From Epinephelus fuscoguttatus (taxonomy: Eukaryota; Chordata; Actinopteri; Perciformes; Serranidae), in NCBI RefSeq assembly GCF_011397635.1, contig NC_064771.1, positions 12,339,379-12,403,378 of the forward strand: a stretch of 64,000 nt of DNA. The letters are read 5' to 3'. Positions 1 to 12,300 of the stretch are shown one piece after another. The notes beneath the pieces were generated by a model, which did not search any database, was not told the origin of the DNA, and was given only the letters and a program-made list of their open reading frames with translations. Within the stretch, counting starts at the first letter, position 1. Each line of letters begins with the position of its first letter. Both the position numbers and the translations under genes were made by a program.

Positions 1-320
1 AGCAGTAAATAAGAGTATACATTTCCATTACAGCAGTGTAGGTGTAATGAGCTTAAGAGGTGCTGGTAGGCATTTTTGTTACCTTTTGAATAAATCCAGG
101 CTAGCTGTGCTCATGCTAAGCTAACTGGCTCCAGCTGTATATTTCCGTACAGCCGTGAGAGTGATATCAGTTTTCTCACCTAACTCTCTGCAAGAAATTG
201 AGCAAGTGTATTTCCCAAAGTGTCCTAACTATTCTGTTAAATAGCTACAAAGAACATTCAAACACCTTTTGAAAAAGACATCTCTACACAGAATATTAAT
301 TGCTGTGTTGCACCCTGCAG

Positions 321-412
321 GAAACCTGCTGAACAGCCTGATGGGTTCGGGGGAGGAGGACGACGGAGCCGAGGAAGCCCAGGAGGACAGCAGCCCCATA
401 GAGCTGGACTGA
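321..412 (+). CDS. Last coding exon of an unidentified gene
   Basis: A pyrimidine-containing tract followed by CAG at 318-320 looks like a splice acceptor. The exon then reads open to a TGA at 410-412. It starts with two bases that finish a split codon and encodes 29 further residues, beginning NLLNSLMG, becoming strongly acidic ([13 protein letters not shown]) and ending SSPIELD. I do not recognise the protein. An acidic, probably disordered C-terminus is all that can be stated. The rest of the gene lies upstream of the window. It is transcribed towards VPS35L, so the two genes are tail-to-tail. The acidic run could be chance translation of GA-rich sequence, but the acceptor and the coding-like base composition support a real exon. 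Confidence 0.5.
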
Positions 413-2888
413 GCCTGCCCCAGGACAAAGAGAACAAATGAACACACACACACACACACAAAAAAAAGAGGAAGACCACGCAGCCTCTCTCCTTCACCTC
501 CACAACGAGGGCGGGGCGAGGTGCCGGTCCATGTTTCCAGAGGCGTGCTGTTTCCAAAAAACCCCTTTCCACCCATTCAGTCTTAAAATCCAAGCAAATA
601 TCAGGCCGCCAAAAACATCCCTCTCAGCACTGCCGGGACTGACTGCGCCAAACTGCAAACTCTTCCCGAGTTGAAATATTGTTAGATTATTATATTATTT
701 TATTTTAATCATTATTTTTTGTTAGTGTGGGACTCTCTCTCTCTGTTTAGGGTGTATGATGTTAAACAAACTGTCCTCAGTGGAGAGGATAGTTTCACAA
801 GTGCAAACCTTCTTCATGATGTCGCTGATGACATCATTATAAGAGGGTTTACACAGCTCACTACAATTACTCAAGTGTTTTCTTTGCCAGTTACACAGAG
901 CTCCATCAGAGCCACGGTGTTGCTGTTTGCATTTTTCAGCAGCTTTCTCTGTTAAAACTTGGCTTTCAGTAGATAATGAAATGTAGTTAATGCCATCTGT
1001 CATGTTCTCATCTGTTTGTCCTTTAGCAATATGGACAAAAAGACAACAGAGCTCTTTGTAAGTTATTATCAGAGGTCATCTTACACTTTGAATATCAACC
1101 AGACAAACCCTTTCTGCTCAGTGTCTCCTCCACGGGTCATTTCTATTTAAGTTACTGCAAACACACAGTTGTCTGTATACAAGTAGCTCCATTGTGGAGG
1201 TCCCGCTTTTCACTGTGCACTCGCTGAACTGCTGTTTGCATCTTCGAGAGGAATTGTGAGGAAAAGTCTAATTTTGGCATTTTTAACAGCTGCCAGGTCA
1301 TTAAAACAGTCAGGTGATGAGGTGTTTGAAGCACTTAGAGTGTGTGTTTGGCTGGTTGTTGGCTCTGGGTGCTGGTCTGCATGTCGCTGTGAAACATAAA
1401 AAGTCTAAGCTTGGGTTACCGTCCAAGTCTGTTAAGTGATCTTTATTAGAGGAGCAAAATGAGACACTGTGAAAACCTTTCTGTTGGAGTGAATTTTGCT
1501 TTTCATGTTCCAAAAGGCTAATAGCTAAAGCAGCTGGTTCCTTGACCGTGCCTGGCTCAGCCCTTCCTTTTCCTTATATTCCCTTTTTTAAGTGGCAGTC
1601 CAACATCAGTTTGGCCAGTGCACACTCAGAAGCGTGATTTCAACAATAGCTACTGTTTATCAGTGTTATCAGTCCTCAGAGAATACACTGCTTGTTCCTC
1701 TCAACTCTTTGTTCTCATCTTTCGATCTTCTTTTTGTCCTCGTAGTGACATTCGATCGGTCTAGGTCTTGTCAGTTTTAGGATTTAAAAATAAAAAAAAA
1801 GTCCTAACTTTGCTCCAGATAATCTTAAAAGAGGTCATACCCCCCCATGTGAAGACAAATTTTAATTTAATGCTAGGTTACTAGAAAAGTCCAGAGGTCT
1901 TCCAATGTAGAAGAATGTTTATTTACTTCTATGTAATTATCTGTGTGGGACTATGGAACACCAAAATGGTCAATACTAAATACAAAATGACAATAATTGT
2001 ATGAATCAGTGGAGTAAAATATTTAAAGACTGGTAAAACTCAACAGATTTTCAGGGAATATCATTTTAGGTTTATTTATATTAATGAATAATTTAAGAAG
2101 GATAAAATAATTCCGTGAAAGTTAGGTAATTTAATAAATTAATTGAAACATCACAGGTTAGTTGGGTCCCTTTTAAACATTTATTTTCATGATTACTTGT
2201 TTCATAAACTTTAATATTGGCCATTTTGGCACACCGTACGGGACCGGCTGGCTCAATGTCGTAGTGCGACAGAAGGACAGATAGAGTTGTGTCGGGTTGT
2301 GAATGTAAACATGCTCTGCTGTGATTACATCTATCTAACGTTGGTGTCGACGATACAGAGAAAGAAACCAGTGGTGTGGCAGTGGAAGGATTAACAGCAG
2401 GGTTCATCAGAGACTGAAAAATAAGAAACTACAAACAAATGTTTAAATAACTCAGCTTTAACAGTATTGTGTTCATTTCTGGTGTCGGCTCCTCCTGCTG
2501 GTCCCTCCACTACATCACTGAGGTCTGAAGGGAAATCCAGGCAAAACTGACTTTTAGGTTCCTCAACAGTTCACATTTCCTATGACATCAGTCATTTCAT
2601 GCAACATGCTCTGCTACTCATATCACACACCTTTTATTATTCAGTGTCATAACTTCTTTTTTGCCAACCTGAAAGTCAGTTTTGTTGGACTTCTCCTTTC
2701 ATTATTGGCAGTGAAAAAGGTGTGACCGAAGGCCCTTTGTCAGTGTCATCACGCTTTTGTTTTCTATTATTTTTCCTTTCAGAACTAAAGAGGAGTGTTT
2801 GCCTTTCAGATGATTCACTAATCAAGTAAATAAACTACAACTGAGAAGAGTTTGAGAATGTCTTGAAACAAACATTGTCCTGTCCACT
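413..2888. other. Probable 3' UTR and spacer, no gene seen
   Basis: This stretch follows the stop of the first gene. It has an (AC)n run near 438-458, an AT-rich block around 675-720 and AATAAA-like words near 1788. No open frame here resembles a known protein. The proximal part is probably 3' UTR and the remainder intergenic. The cleavage site cannot be placed. Confidence 0.4.
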
Positions 2889-3622
2889 TTATCGCTTTTT
2901 ATTGAGGGTATGAACAAAATTGCTGCATGTGGTGCAAGGATAGAAAACCCAAATTGCTCCTCCTGGGGGACACCAAGGCGTTCCCAGGCCAGATGAGATA
3001 TGTAATCCCTTCCAGAGTGTTCTGGGTCTGCCCCGGGGCCTCCTACCAGTGGGACGTGCCCGGAAGATGATCAGATGCCCAAACCACCTCAACTGACCCC
3101 TTTTGATGCAAAGGAGCGGCAGCTCTCCTCTGAAGTCCCTCCAGATGTCTGAGCTCCTTACCCTATCTCTAAGGCTGAGCCCAGCCACCCCACGGAGGAA
3201 ACTCATTTCAGTCGCTTGTAGCGATCTCATTCTTTCGGTCACTACCCAGTTCACGAGTTCATGACCATAGGTGAGGGTTGGGACGTAGATGGACCAGTAA
3301 ATCGCTCTTCAGCACAACAGTCCAGCGCTGCACCCGCATCACAGCAGAAGCCACACCAAACTGCCGATCCATCTCGCCCTAACCCTCGTGAACAAGACCC
3401 AGAGATACTTGAACTCTTTCACTCCCTCCCAACCCAGAGGGGGCTATTCACCGATTTCCGGCAGAGAACCATGGCCTCAGATTTGGACCACTTCACACTC
3501 GGCTGCAAACTGTCCCAGTGCATGATGGAAATCACTATGTTATGAAGCCAACAGAATCACATCATCTGCAAAGCACAGAGACGCAAGTTTGAGGTTCCCA
3601 AACCCCGCTAGGACTGTTTCAT
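2889..3622 (-). pseudogene. 5'-truncated non-LTR retrotransposon (LINE) reverse transcriptase remnant
   Basis: Read on the minus strand, this begins with the polymerase core motif FADDVILLAS (low end near 3540) and continues through a frameshifted middle. It ends in the C-terminal block of fish LINE reverse transcriptases: VVTERMRSLQATEMSFLR, GLSLRDRVRSSDI, QLRWFGHL, RPTGRRPRGRPRT. Everything upstream of the FADD motif is missing, which is the normal outcome of incomplete reverse transcription. The middle section is recognisable only by switching frame, and the tail is degraded, so it cannot encode a working enzyme. The clade was not resolved. It lies in the spacer between the first gene and VPS35L. 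The open plus-strand frame at 3261-3545 is its antisense shadow. Confidence 0.85.
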
Positions 3623-4144
3623 AAGCAAGACATGTAATATATTTGCATTGTACTTCAATCAACAGGTTAGAAATCAACTCATACTTAAGACCGGTATTTA
3701 AATATAAAGCAGAATGATTGTTTATTTCTACAAATGCATGATGAAGACACATTAAAAATACATAATGTTGCAATACAGAGAGCAGTTGTGGTATAAGTTC
3801 AGTCAAAGATAACTAACTTTGTTTGATATGCAGGGGAACACTGCAGTAACCGGTGCAAATGACAGCAAAAATACAGTTCTGACAGATGTATCACTGCTTA
3901 AAATTATTTTTTAGACTGTGGCACGTTTTTCAAAATTTGAAGCCATTTTAGTTCAACAGAAAAATTAGGCCTAATCTTTGCAGCAGATCTGATGCATATT
4001 GGCTTGTTTGCAGTGTTCTTTTTGTAGAGAAGTCAGCAGCTTGTGACTTAACAGAAGACAGGAAAACATGCAGAGGAATGTCATTTCACTTCCTTTGTAA
4101 ACTTTGAATAATTTGTTGATTCATTTAACATTTTTGTCGCATAG

Positions 4145-4150
4145 TTTATT
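4145..4150 (-). terminator. Candidate polyadenylation signal of VPS35L
   Basis: TTTATT on the plus strand reads AATAAA on the minus strand, about 350 bp beyond the VPS35L stop codon. A second candidate lies near 3720. Either would give a plausible 3' UTR; cDNA ends would decide. Confidence 0.4.
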
Positions 4151-4497
4151 TTACGTACCCCCAGATTGTGACACTGAATAGGAGCAACAAACAAAACCTC
4201 ACAGAGTTTCCTTGAAGGTTTCACTGCAGGTTAATGTTCTACGATAGTTTAATGACCTGCTATTGTACATTGAATGGAATTTTGCCGAACAAACAGCTTT
4301 CAGTTCAGTCTTAAAGTATCAATTTTGGGTCTTTCCTATTAGTCCAAACTAACTGTAAATATTTAGTGCCAAAATGTAAAGTTAAATCTTCATAAAGTGT
4401 CCTCACACAAAATACATTCAGGCCTTTTTTTCTTTTTCTTTGTGCTTCACAGAAACTTAGTGCACAGACATTTTACAGATGATGTTGAGGTTTATAT

Positions 4498-6293
4498 TCA
4501 GGTGCGGGACTGCAGTTGCAGCCTCTGGACTGTATCCAACAGGTGGTTCATGTCGGCCTGCTGAGCCTGGTGTTTGATGTACTCCAGAGTCCGAACCTGG
4601 AGCAGAGAGAAGAAACAGGCTGTGTTCACACAAAGCACGTTTGCTGAAATTAACAAGTAGAGCATCAATTTAAATAAGTCTGGGTGCAGCTGCTTGAGAA
4701 AAGTGTAAAATGTCTCCCTCACCGAAACTCGAGTCTCACAGTATCCGTGTTTGTGGCTGAGGTTCCACAGGTTGACAGCCAGCTGGCTTAGCTTGTTGTT
4801 CCTCAGGTCACCGTGAGCGAGCAGGACGCCAAACAGGGAAAAGGCCAGAGCGCCTTGACGCCGTGTGCTCTGCTGCAAGAGGGCGAGAAGAAAGCAGTGT
4901 TTTAGTTACTAGCTAGAAATTAGCTTCTGAGGAAAACATTTTAAAAGATGCACAAGAGGAGAAGAAGCGCTGTGGTCTTTTTGGTGGCAGTGAGCCGTTT
5001 TTGCCTCACCTCATCCCGACTGAGTGCCTTCAGGTGGTCCAGGATCTGTCCAATCAGAGTTTCACACAGCTTGTTGATCTCTGATAGAAACTTGGGGTCT
5101 CCTCCATAAAGTGTCTCGTTGGAGTCCACTGAGACCACGAAAGAGGAGAAAGATAACATAAAAATTCCTGTTTTTTTGAGATCTAAATATAAGTGATCAT
5201 TGATATCAATATCATTGATATTTTTACCTTTAGGGATGGAGTAGAGGTAGGTTTCTTGGCCCATGGCAGCCAGCAGGGGCAAAGCGCTGATGTAGACCCG
5301 CACCTTGGCGTCGCTGTTTTCCTCCCAGGTGTAATCTTGTACCATGTTGAGTAGACCGCGGACAAGGTAGAGCACGCCATGCTCTGGATGGTCCTGCAAG
5401 AATATTCACACATACATATTGGGAGTTTAGGGAGACCAGCATGATGGTTTGGCACTTCTCTAAGTTTTAATTGAGCTGTCTGAAGAGAAAAATGAGGAAA
5501 AGCTAAAATGTTTCAGTTTTGGGCGATATATCTCTTCTTTCTGTTTCTGGAGAGGATTGTCTTACTGGGACAACTAGTAGTGTAGCCAGGAAGTTGTTGA
5601 TAAAGTCCAGCAGGAAGCTCTCAGAAGAGCGAAGTTTTCCTTCCACGCTGATGGAGCGAGGAACCTCTGGAAGAAGACTGACTGCTGCCTTTAGGAAAGC
5701 ATCCGCTGGAGGTGCAGAAAGGATGGAGGGGGAAAAGAGGGAGGAAGGATGGAAAATAAGTAAATGATTGGGACAAAAGGAGAGAAGGGAAAAGTCAGAG
5801 GCAGATAAATAATGTTAGGAATTGCTGATACAAAGCGAAATGAATCATTACCTCAGATTTTACACACAAAATAATGACCTGCATTTTTACTCCTTGTTTA
5901 AACTGAAAGGAAACAGCTGCTCACCCTGGGAGAGACACTGGTTTGCTAACGCAACCTGACCAGACAGCAGATAGAGGCTGAGACGACTAAAGATGCTGCT
6001 GAGAGACGGGATGGTGATAAAACTGTAGGCAGCACACGCCTGGAGGAGAAAGAGGGATAAGTTTAAATAAGCATCTGACATTTGAAGCCGACGCTGGGCT
6101 CACTGTTTCTCAGGAAATGCTGAGATCTCATTCTGTAAGAAGGAACGGTGGCCTGCAGTGATCAGATGCTGCTTGTGTTGACTCACCCTGACAAAGGCCG
6201 CTGTTTTACGTGAGTGATTTCCTCTCATCACCCTGCTGGTCTCCATCGCCAGCTGGTTCACCGTCTGGAAATGACAAGGTGGACAGTGAGGAT

Positions 6294-6327
<34 letters not shown>

Positions 6328-9300
6328 GATATCACGCACAAATTGAACATACAAACAAAGATTTGTACTGACATGAATGAGCTGCACCATCACTGACTCC
6401 AGGTTACAGAAGGTGGCTCTGGCCTCCACACAGAAGCTCAACTGCTGCTCGAAGTCCCGACCAAAAGAAACCTGTACACAACAATGGACAAACAGAATAT
6501 ATGTGTAACAAGACAAGAGTACTTTTGCTAAACAATACTTACTTAAAGATGGGAAAATAAAGATTAAAGGATGCATTGGTCTAAAATCACAACTTTTTTT
6601 AAAACTGTAAAGTTCAAAAGAAATTTGAATTTGTATAATTTACTCTGCTGTACCATACCAAAGAGCTCCATTGTTGTCAAAAATATATTAAAAACACATC
6701 AACAATGTGCACTGAGTGATGTTTTTTGTATGTATGTCATAAAAAATGCAATAAAAAGCCATGGCATAGTATAGTATGTCGTCAAAATCATGACAAAATG
6801 TCATAGTATAGTATGTCATCGAAAATCATAAAAAAAAAAAAATCAAGGTATAGTACGTCGTCAAAATCATGAAAAAAAGTCATAGCACAGTATGTTGTCC
6901 AAAATCATGAAAAAACGTCATAGTACAGTATGTCGTCGAAAATCATGAAAAAACGTCATAGTATAGCATGTTGTCCAAAATCATGAAAAAACGTCATAGT
7001 ATAGCACGTCGTCCAAAATCATGAAAAAACGTCATAGTATAGTATGTCGTCCAAAATCATGAAAAAACGTCATAGTATAGTATGTCGTGAAAAGTCATGA
7101 AAAAAGTCATAGTATAGTATGTTGTCAAAAATCATGAAAAAACGTCATAGTACAGTATGTCGTCCAAAATCATGAAAAAACGTCATAGTACAGCATGTCG
7201 TCCAAAATCATGAAAAAACGTCATAGTATAGCACGTCGTCCAAAATCATGAAAAAACGTCATAGTATAGCACGTCGTCCAAAATCATGAAAAAAAGTTAT
7301 AGTACAGTATGTCGTCCAAAATCATGAAAAAACGTCACAGTACTGTATGCCGTCCAAAATCATGAAAAAACATCATAGTACAGTATGTCGTCCAAAATCA
7401 TGAAAAAACGTCACAGTATAGTATGTCATCCAAAATCATGAACAAACGTCATAGTATTGTATGTCGTCATAAATCACGACAAAATGTGATGGTACAGTAT
7501 GTCGTCCAAAATCATGAAAAAACGTCATAGTATAGTATGTCGTGAAAAGTCATGAAAAAAGTCATAGTATAGTATGTTGTCAAAAATCATGAAAAAAAGT
7601 CATAGTATAGTATGTCGTCCAAAATCATGAAAAAACGTCATAGTATAGTATGTCGTGAAAAGTCATGAAAAAAGTCATAGTATAGTATGTTGTCAAAAAT
7701 CATGAAAAAACGTCATAGTACAGTATGTCGTCCAAAATCATGAAAAAACGTCATAGTATAGCATGTTGTCCAAAATCATGAAAAAACGTCATAGTATAGC
7801 ATGTCGTCCAAAATCATGAAAAAACGTCACAGTATAGTATGTCGTCAAAAATCATGAAAAAAGTCATAGTACAGTATGTCGTCCAAAATCATGAAAAAAC
7901 GTCATAGTATAGCATGTTGTCCAAAATCATGAAAAAACGTCATAGTATAGCACGTCGTCCAAAATCATGAAAAAACGTCATAGTATAGTATGTCGTCCAA
8001 AATCATGAAAAAACGTCACAGTACTGTATGCCGTCCAAAATCATGAAAAAACATCATAGTACAGTATGTCGTCCAAAATCATGAAAAAACGTCACAGTAT
8101 AGTATGTCGTCAAAAATCATGAAAAAACGTCATAGTATAGTATGTCGTCAAAAGTCATGAAAAAAGTCATAGTATAGTATGTCGTCCAAAATCATGAAAA
8201 AACGTCATAGTATAGTATGTCGTGAAAAGTCATGAAAAAAGTCATAGTATAGTATGTCGTCAAAAATCATGAAAAAAAGTCATAGTATAGTATGTCGTCC
8301 AAAATCATGAAAAAACGTCATAGTATAGCACGTCGTCCAAAATCATGAAAAAAAGTTATAGTACAGTATGTCGTCAAAAATCATGAAAAAAGTCATAGTA
8401 CAGTATGTCGTCCAAAATCATGAAAAAACGTCATAGTACAGTATGTCGTCCAAAATCATGAAAAAACGTCATAGTATAGCATGTTGTCCAAAATCATGAA
8501 AAAACGTCATAGTATAGCACGTCGTCCAAAATCATGAAAAAACGTCATAGTATAGTATGTCGTCCAAAATCATGAAAAAACGTCACAGTACTGTATGCCG
8601 TCCAAAATCATGAAAAAACATCATAGTACAGTATGTCGTCCAAAATCATGAAAAACGCCACAGTATAGTATGTCGCCAAAATCATGAAAAACGCCATAGT
8701 ATAGTATGTCGTCCAAAAGTCATGTAAAAACGTCATAGTACAGTATGTTGTCCAAAATCATGCAAAAACGTCATAGTGTAGAATGTTGTCAGAAATGACG
8801 AAAAAACGTCATAGTATAGTATGTCGTCAGAAATCATGAAAAAACGTCATAATATAGTATGTCGTCTAAAATCATGCAAAAACATCACAGTGTAGTATGT
8901 TGTCAGAAATCATGAAAAAACGTCATAGTATAGGTCGTCCAAAATCATGAAAAAACGTCATAGTATAGTATGTCGTCCAAAATCATGAAAAAACGTCATA
9001 GTATAGCACGTCGTCCAAAATCATGAAAAGAAGTTACAGTACAGTATGTCGTCAAAAATCATGAAAAAAAGTCATAGTACAGTATGTCGTCCAAAATCAT
9101 GAAAAAAACTCATAGTACAGTATGTCGTCCAAAATCATGAAAAAACTTCATAGTATAGTATCTCGCCAAAAATCATGAAAAAACGTCATAGTATAGCACG
9201 TCGTCCAAAATCATGAAAAAAAGTTATAGTACAGTATGTCGTCCAAAATCATGAAAAAACGTCACAGTATAGTATGTCGTCAAAAATCATGAAAAAAGTC

Positions 9301-12300
9301 ATAGTACAGTATGTCGTCCAAAATCATGAAAAAACGTCATAGTATAGCATGTTGTCCAAAATCATGAAAAACGCGTCATAGTATAGCACGTCGTCAAAAT
9401 CATGAAAAACGTCATAGTATAGTATGTCGCCCAAAATCATGAAAAACGTCACAGTACTGTATGTCGCCCAAAATCATGAAAAAACATCATAGTACAGTAT
9501 GTCGTCCAAAATCATGAAAACGCTACAGTATAGTATGTCGTCAAAATCATGAAAAACGTCATAGTATAGTATGTTATCAAAAATCATAAAAAATATCATG
9601 GTAAAGTATGCCGTCCAAAACCATTTAAAACGTCATAGTATAGTATGTCGTTGAAAATCATGAAAAAATGTCATAGTATAGTATGTCAGCAGAAATCATG
9701 AAAAACGTCATAGTATAGTATGTCGTCCAAAATCATGAAAAAATGTCATAGTATAGCATGTTGTCCAAAATCATGAAAAAACGTCATAGTATAGCACGTC
9801 GTCCAAAATCATGAAAAAACGTCATAGTATAGTATGTCGTCCAAAATCATGAAAAAACGTCATAGTATGGCACGTCGTCCAAAATCATGAAAAGAAGTTA
9901 CAGTACAGTATGTCGTCAAAAATCATGAAAAAAAGTCATAGTACAGTATGTCGTCCAAAATCATGAAAAAAACTCATAGTACAGTATGTCGTCCAAAATC
10001 ATGAAAAAACTTCATAGTATAGTATCTCGCCAAAAATCATGAAAAAACGTCATAGTATAGCACGTCGTCCAAAATCATGAAAAAAAGTTATAGTACAGTA
10101 TGTCGTCCAAAATCATGAAAAAACGTCACAGTACTGTATGCCGTCAAAACCATGCAAAAACGTCATAGTATAGCATGGCGTCCAAAACCATGCAAAAACG
10201 TCATAGTATAGTATGTCGTCCAAAACCATGCAAAAACGTCATAGTATAGCATGTCATCAGAAATCATGAAAAAATGTTATAGTATGGTATGTTGTCAGAA
10301 ATCATGTAAAAACGTCATAGTATAGTATGTTGTCAGAAATCATGAAAAAACGTCATAGTATGTCGTCCACAATCATGCAAAAACGTCATAGTATAGCACG
10401 TAGTCAGAAATCATGAAAAAACGTCATAGTACAGTATGTTGTCCAAAATCATGCAAAAACGTCATAGTGTAGAATGTTGTCAGAAATGACGAAAAAACGT
10501 CATAGTATAGTATGTCGTCAGAAATCATGAAAAAACATCATAGTATAGCATGTCGTCCAAAATCATGAAAAAAACCTCATATAGCATGTCGTCCAAAATC
10601 ATGAAAAAACGTCATAGTATAGTATGTCGTCCAAAATCATGAAAAAACGTCATAGTATAGCATGTCGTCCAAAATCATGAAAAAACGTCATAGTATAGTA
10701 TGTCGTCCAAAATCATGAAAAACGCACAGTATAGTATGTCGTCAAAATCATGAAAAACGTCATAGTATAGTATGTCAAAATCATGAAAAAGTCATAGTAT
10801 TGTTTGTCGTCCAAAATCATGATAAAACGTCATAGTATAGTATGTTGTGAAAAGTCATTAAAAAAGTCATAGTATAGTATGTCGTCAAAAATCATGAAAA
10901 AAAGTCATAGTATAGTATGTCGTCCAAAATCATGAAAAAACGTCATAGTATAGCACGTCGTCCAAAATCATGAAAAAAAGTTATAGTACAGTATGTCGTC
11001 AAAAATCATGAAAAAAGTCATAGTACAGTATGTCGTCCAAAATCATGAAAAAACGTCATAGTACAGTATGTCGTCCAAAATCATGAAAAAACGTCATAGT
11101 ATAGCATGTTGTCCAAAATCATGAAAAAACGTCATAGTATAGCACGTCGTCCAAAATCATGAAAAAACGTCATAGTATAGTATGTCGTCAAAATCATGAA
11201 AAACGCATAGTACTGTATGTCGCCCAAAATCATGAAAAAACATCATAGTACAGTATGTCGTCCAAATTCATGAAAAACCCTCATAGTGTAGTATATTGTC
11301 CAAAATCATGAAAAACGTCATAGTATAGTATAGTATAGTGTCAAAATTCAGGAAAAAAGTCATAGTATAGTAGTATGTCGTCCAAATTAATGAAAAACGT
11401 CATAGTATAGTATGTCATCCAAAATCATGAAAAAAGTCATAGTATAGTATGTCGTCAAAAATCATGAAAAAAAGTCATAGTATAGTATGTCGTCCAAAAT
11501 CATGAAAAAATGTCATAGTATAGCATGTTGTCCAAAATCATGAAAAAACGTCATAGTATAGCACGTCGTCCAAAATCATGAAAAAAGTCATAGTACAGTA
11601 TGTCGTCCAAAATCATGAAAAAACGTCATAGTATAGCATGTTGTCCAAAATCATGAAAAAACGTCATAGTATAGTATGTCGTCCAAAATCATGAAAAAAA
11701 GTCATAGTATAGTATGTCGTCCAAAATCATGAAAAAACGTCATAGTATAGTATGTTGTCCAAAATCACGAACAAACGTTATAGTATTGTATGTCGTCCAA
11801 AATCATGAAAAAAAGTCATAGTATAGTATGTCGTCCAAAATCATGAAAAAACGTCATAGTATAGTATGTCGTCAAAAGTCATGAAAAAAGTCATAGTATA
11901 GTATGTCGTCCAAAATCATGAAAAAACGTCATAGTATAGTATGTCGTGAAAAGTCATGAAAAAAGTCATAGTATAGTATGTCGTCAAAAATCATGAAAAA
12001 AAGTCATAGTATAGTATGTCGTCCAAAATCATGAAAAAATGTCATAGTATAGCATGTTGTCCAAAATCATGAAAAAACGTCATAGTATAGCACGTCGTCC
12101 AAAATCATGAAAAAACGTCATAGTATAGTATGTCGTCCAAAATCATGAAAAAACGTCATAGTATGGCACGTCGTCCAAAATCATGAAAAGAAGTTACAGT
12201 ACAGTATGTCGTCAAAAATCATGAAAAAAAGTCATAGTACAGTATGTCGTCCAAAATCATGAAAAAAACTCATAGTACAGTATGTCGTCCAAAATCATGA

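Noticed and set aside
3261-3545. 94-codon plus-strand open frame
   Set aside because: It is antisense to the LINE reverse-transcriptase remnant on the minus strand, and no independent evidence of coding was seen.
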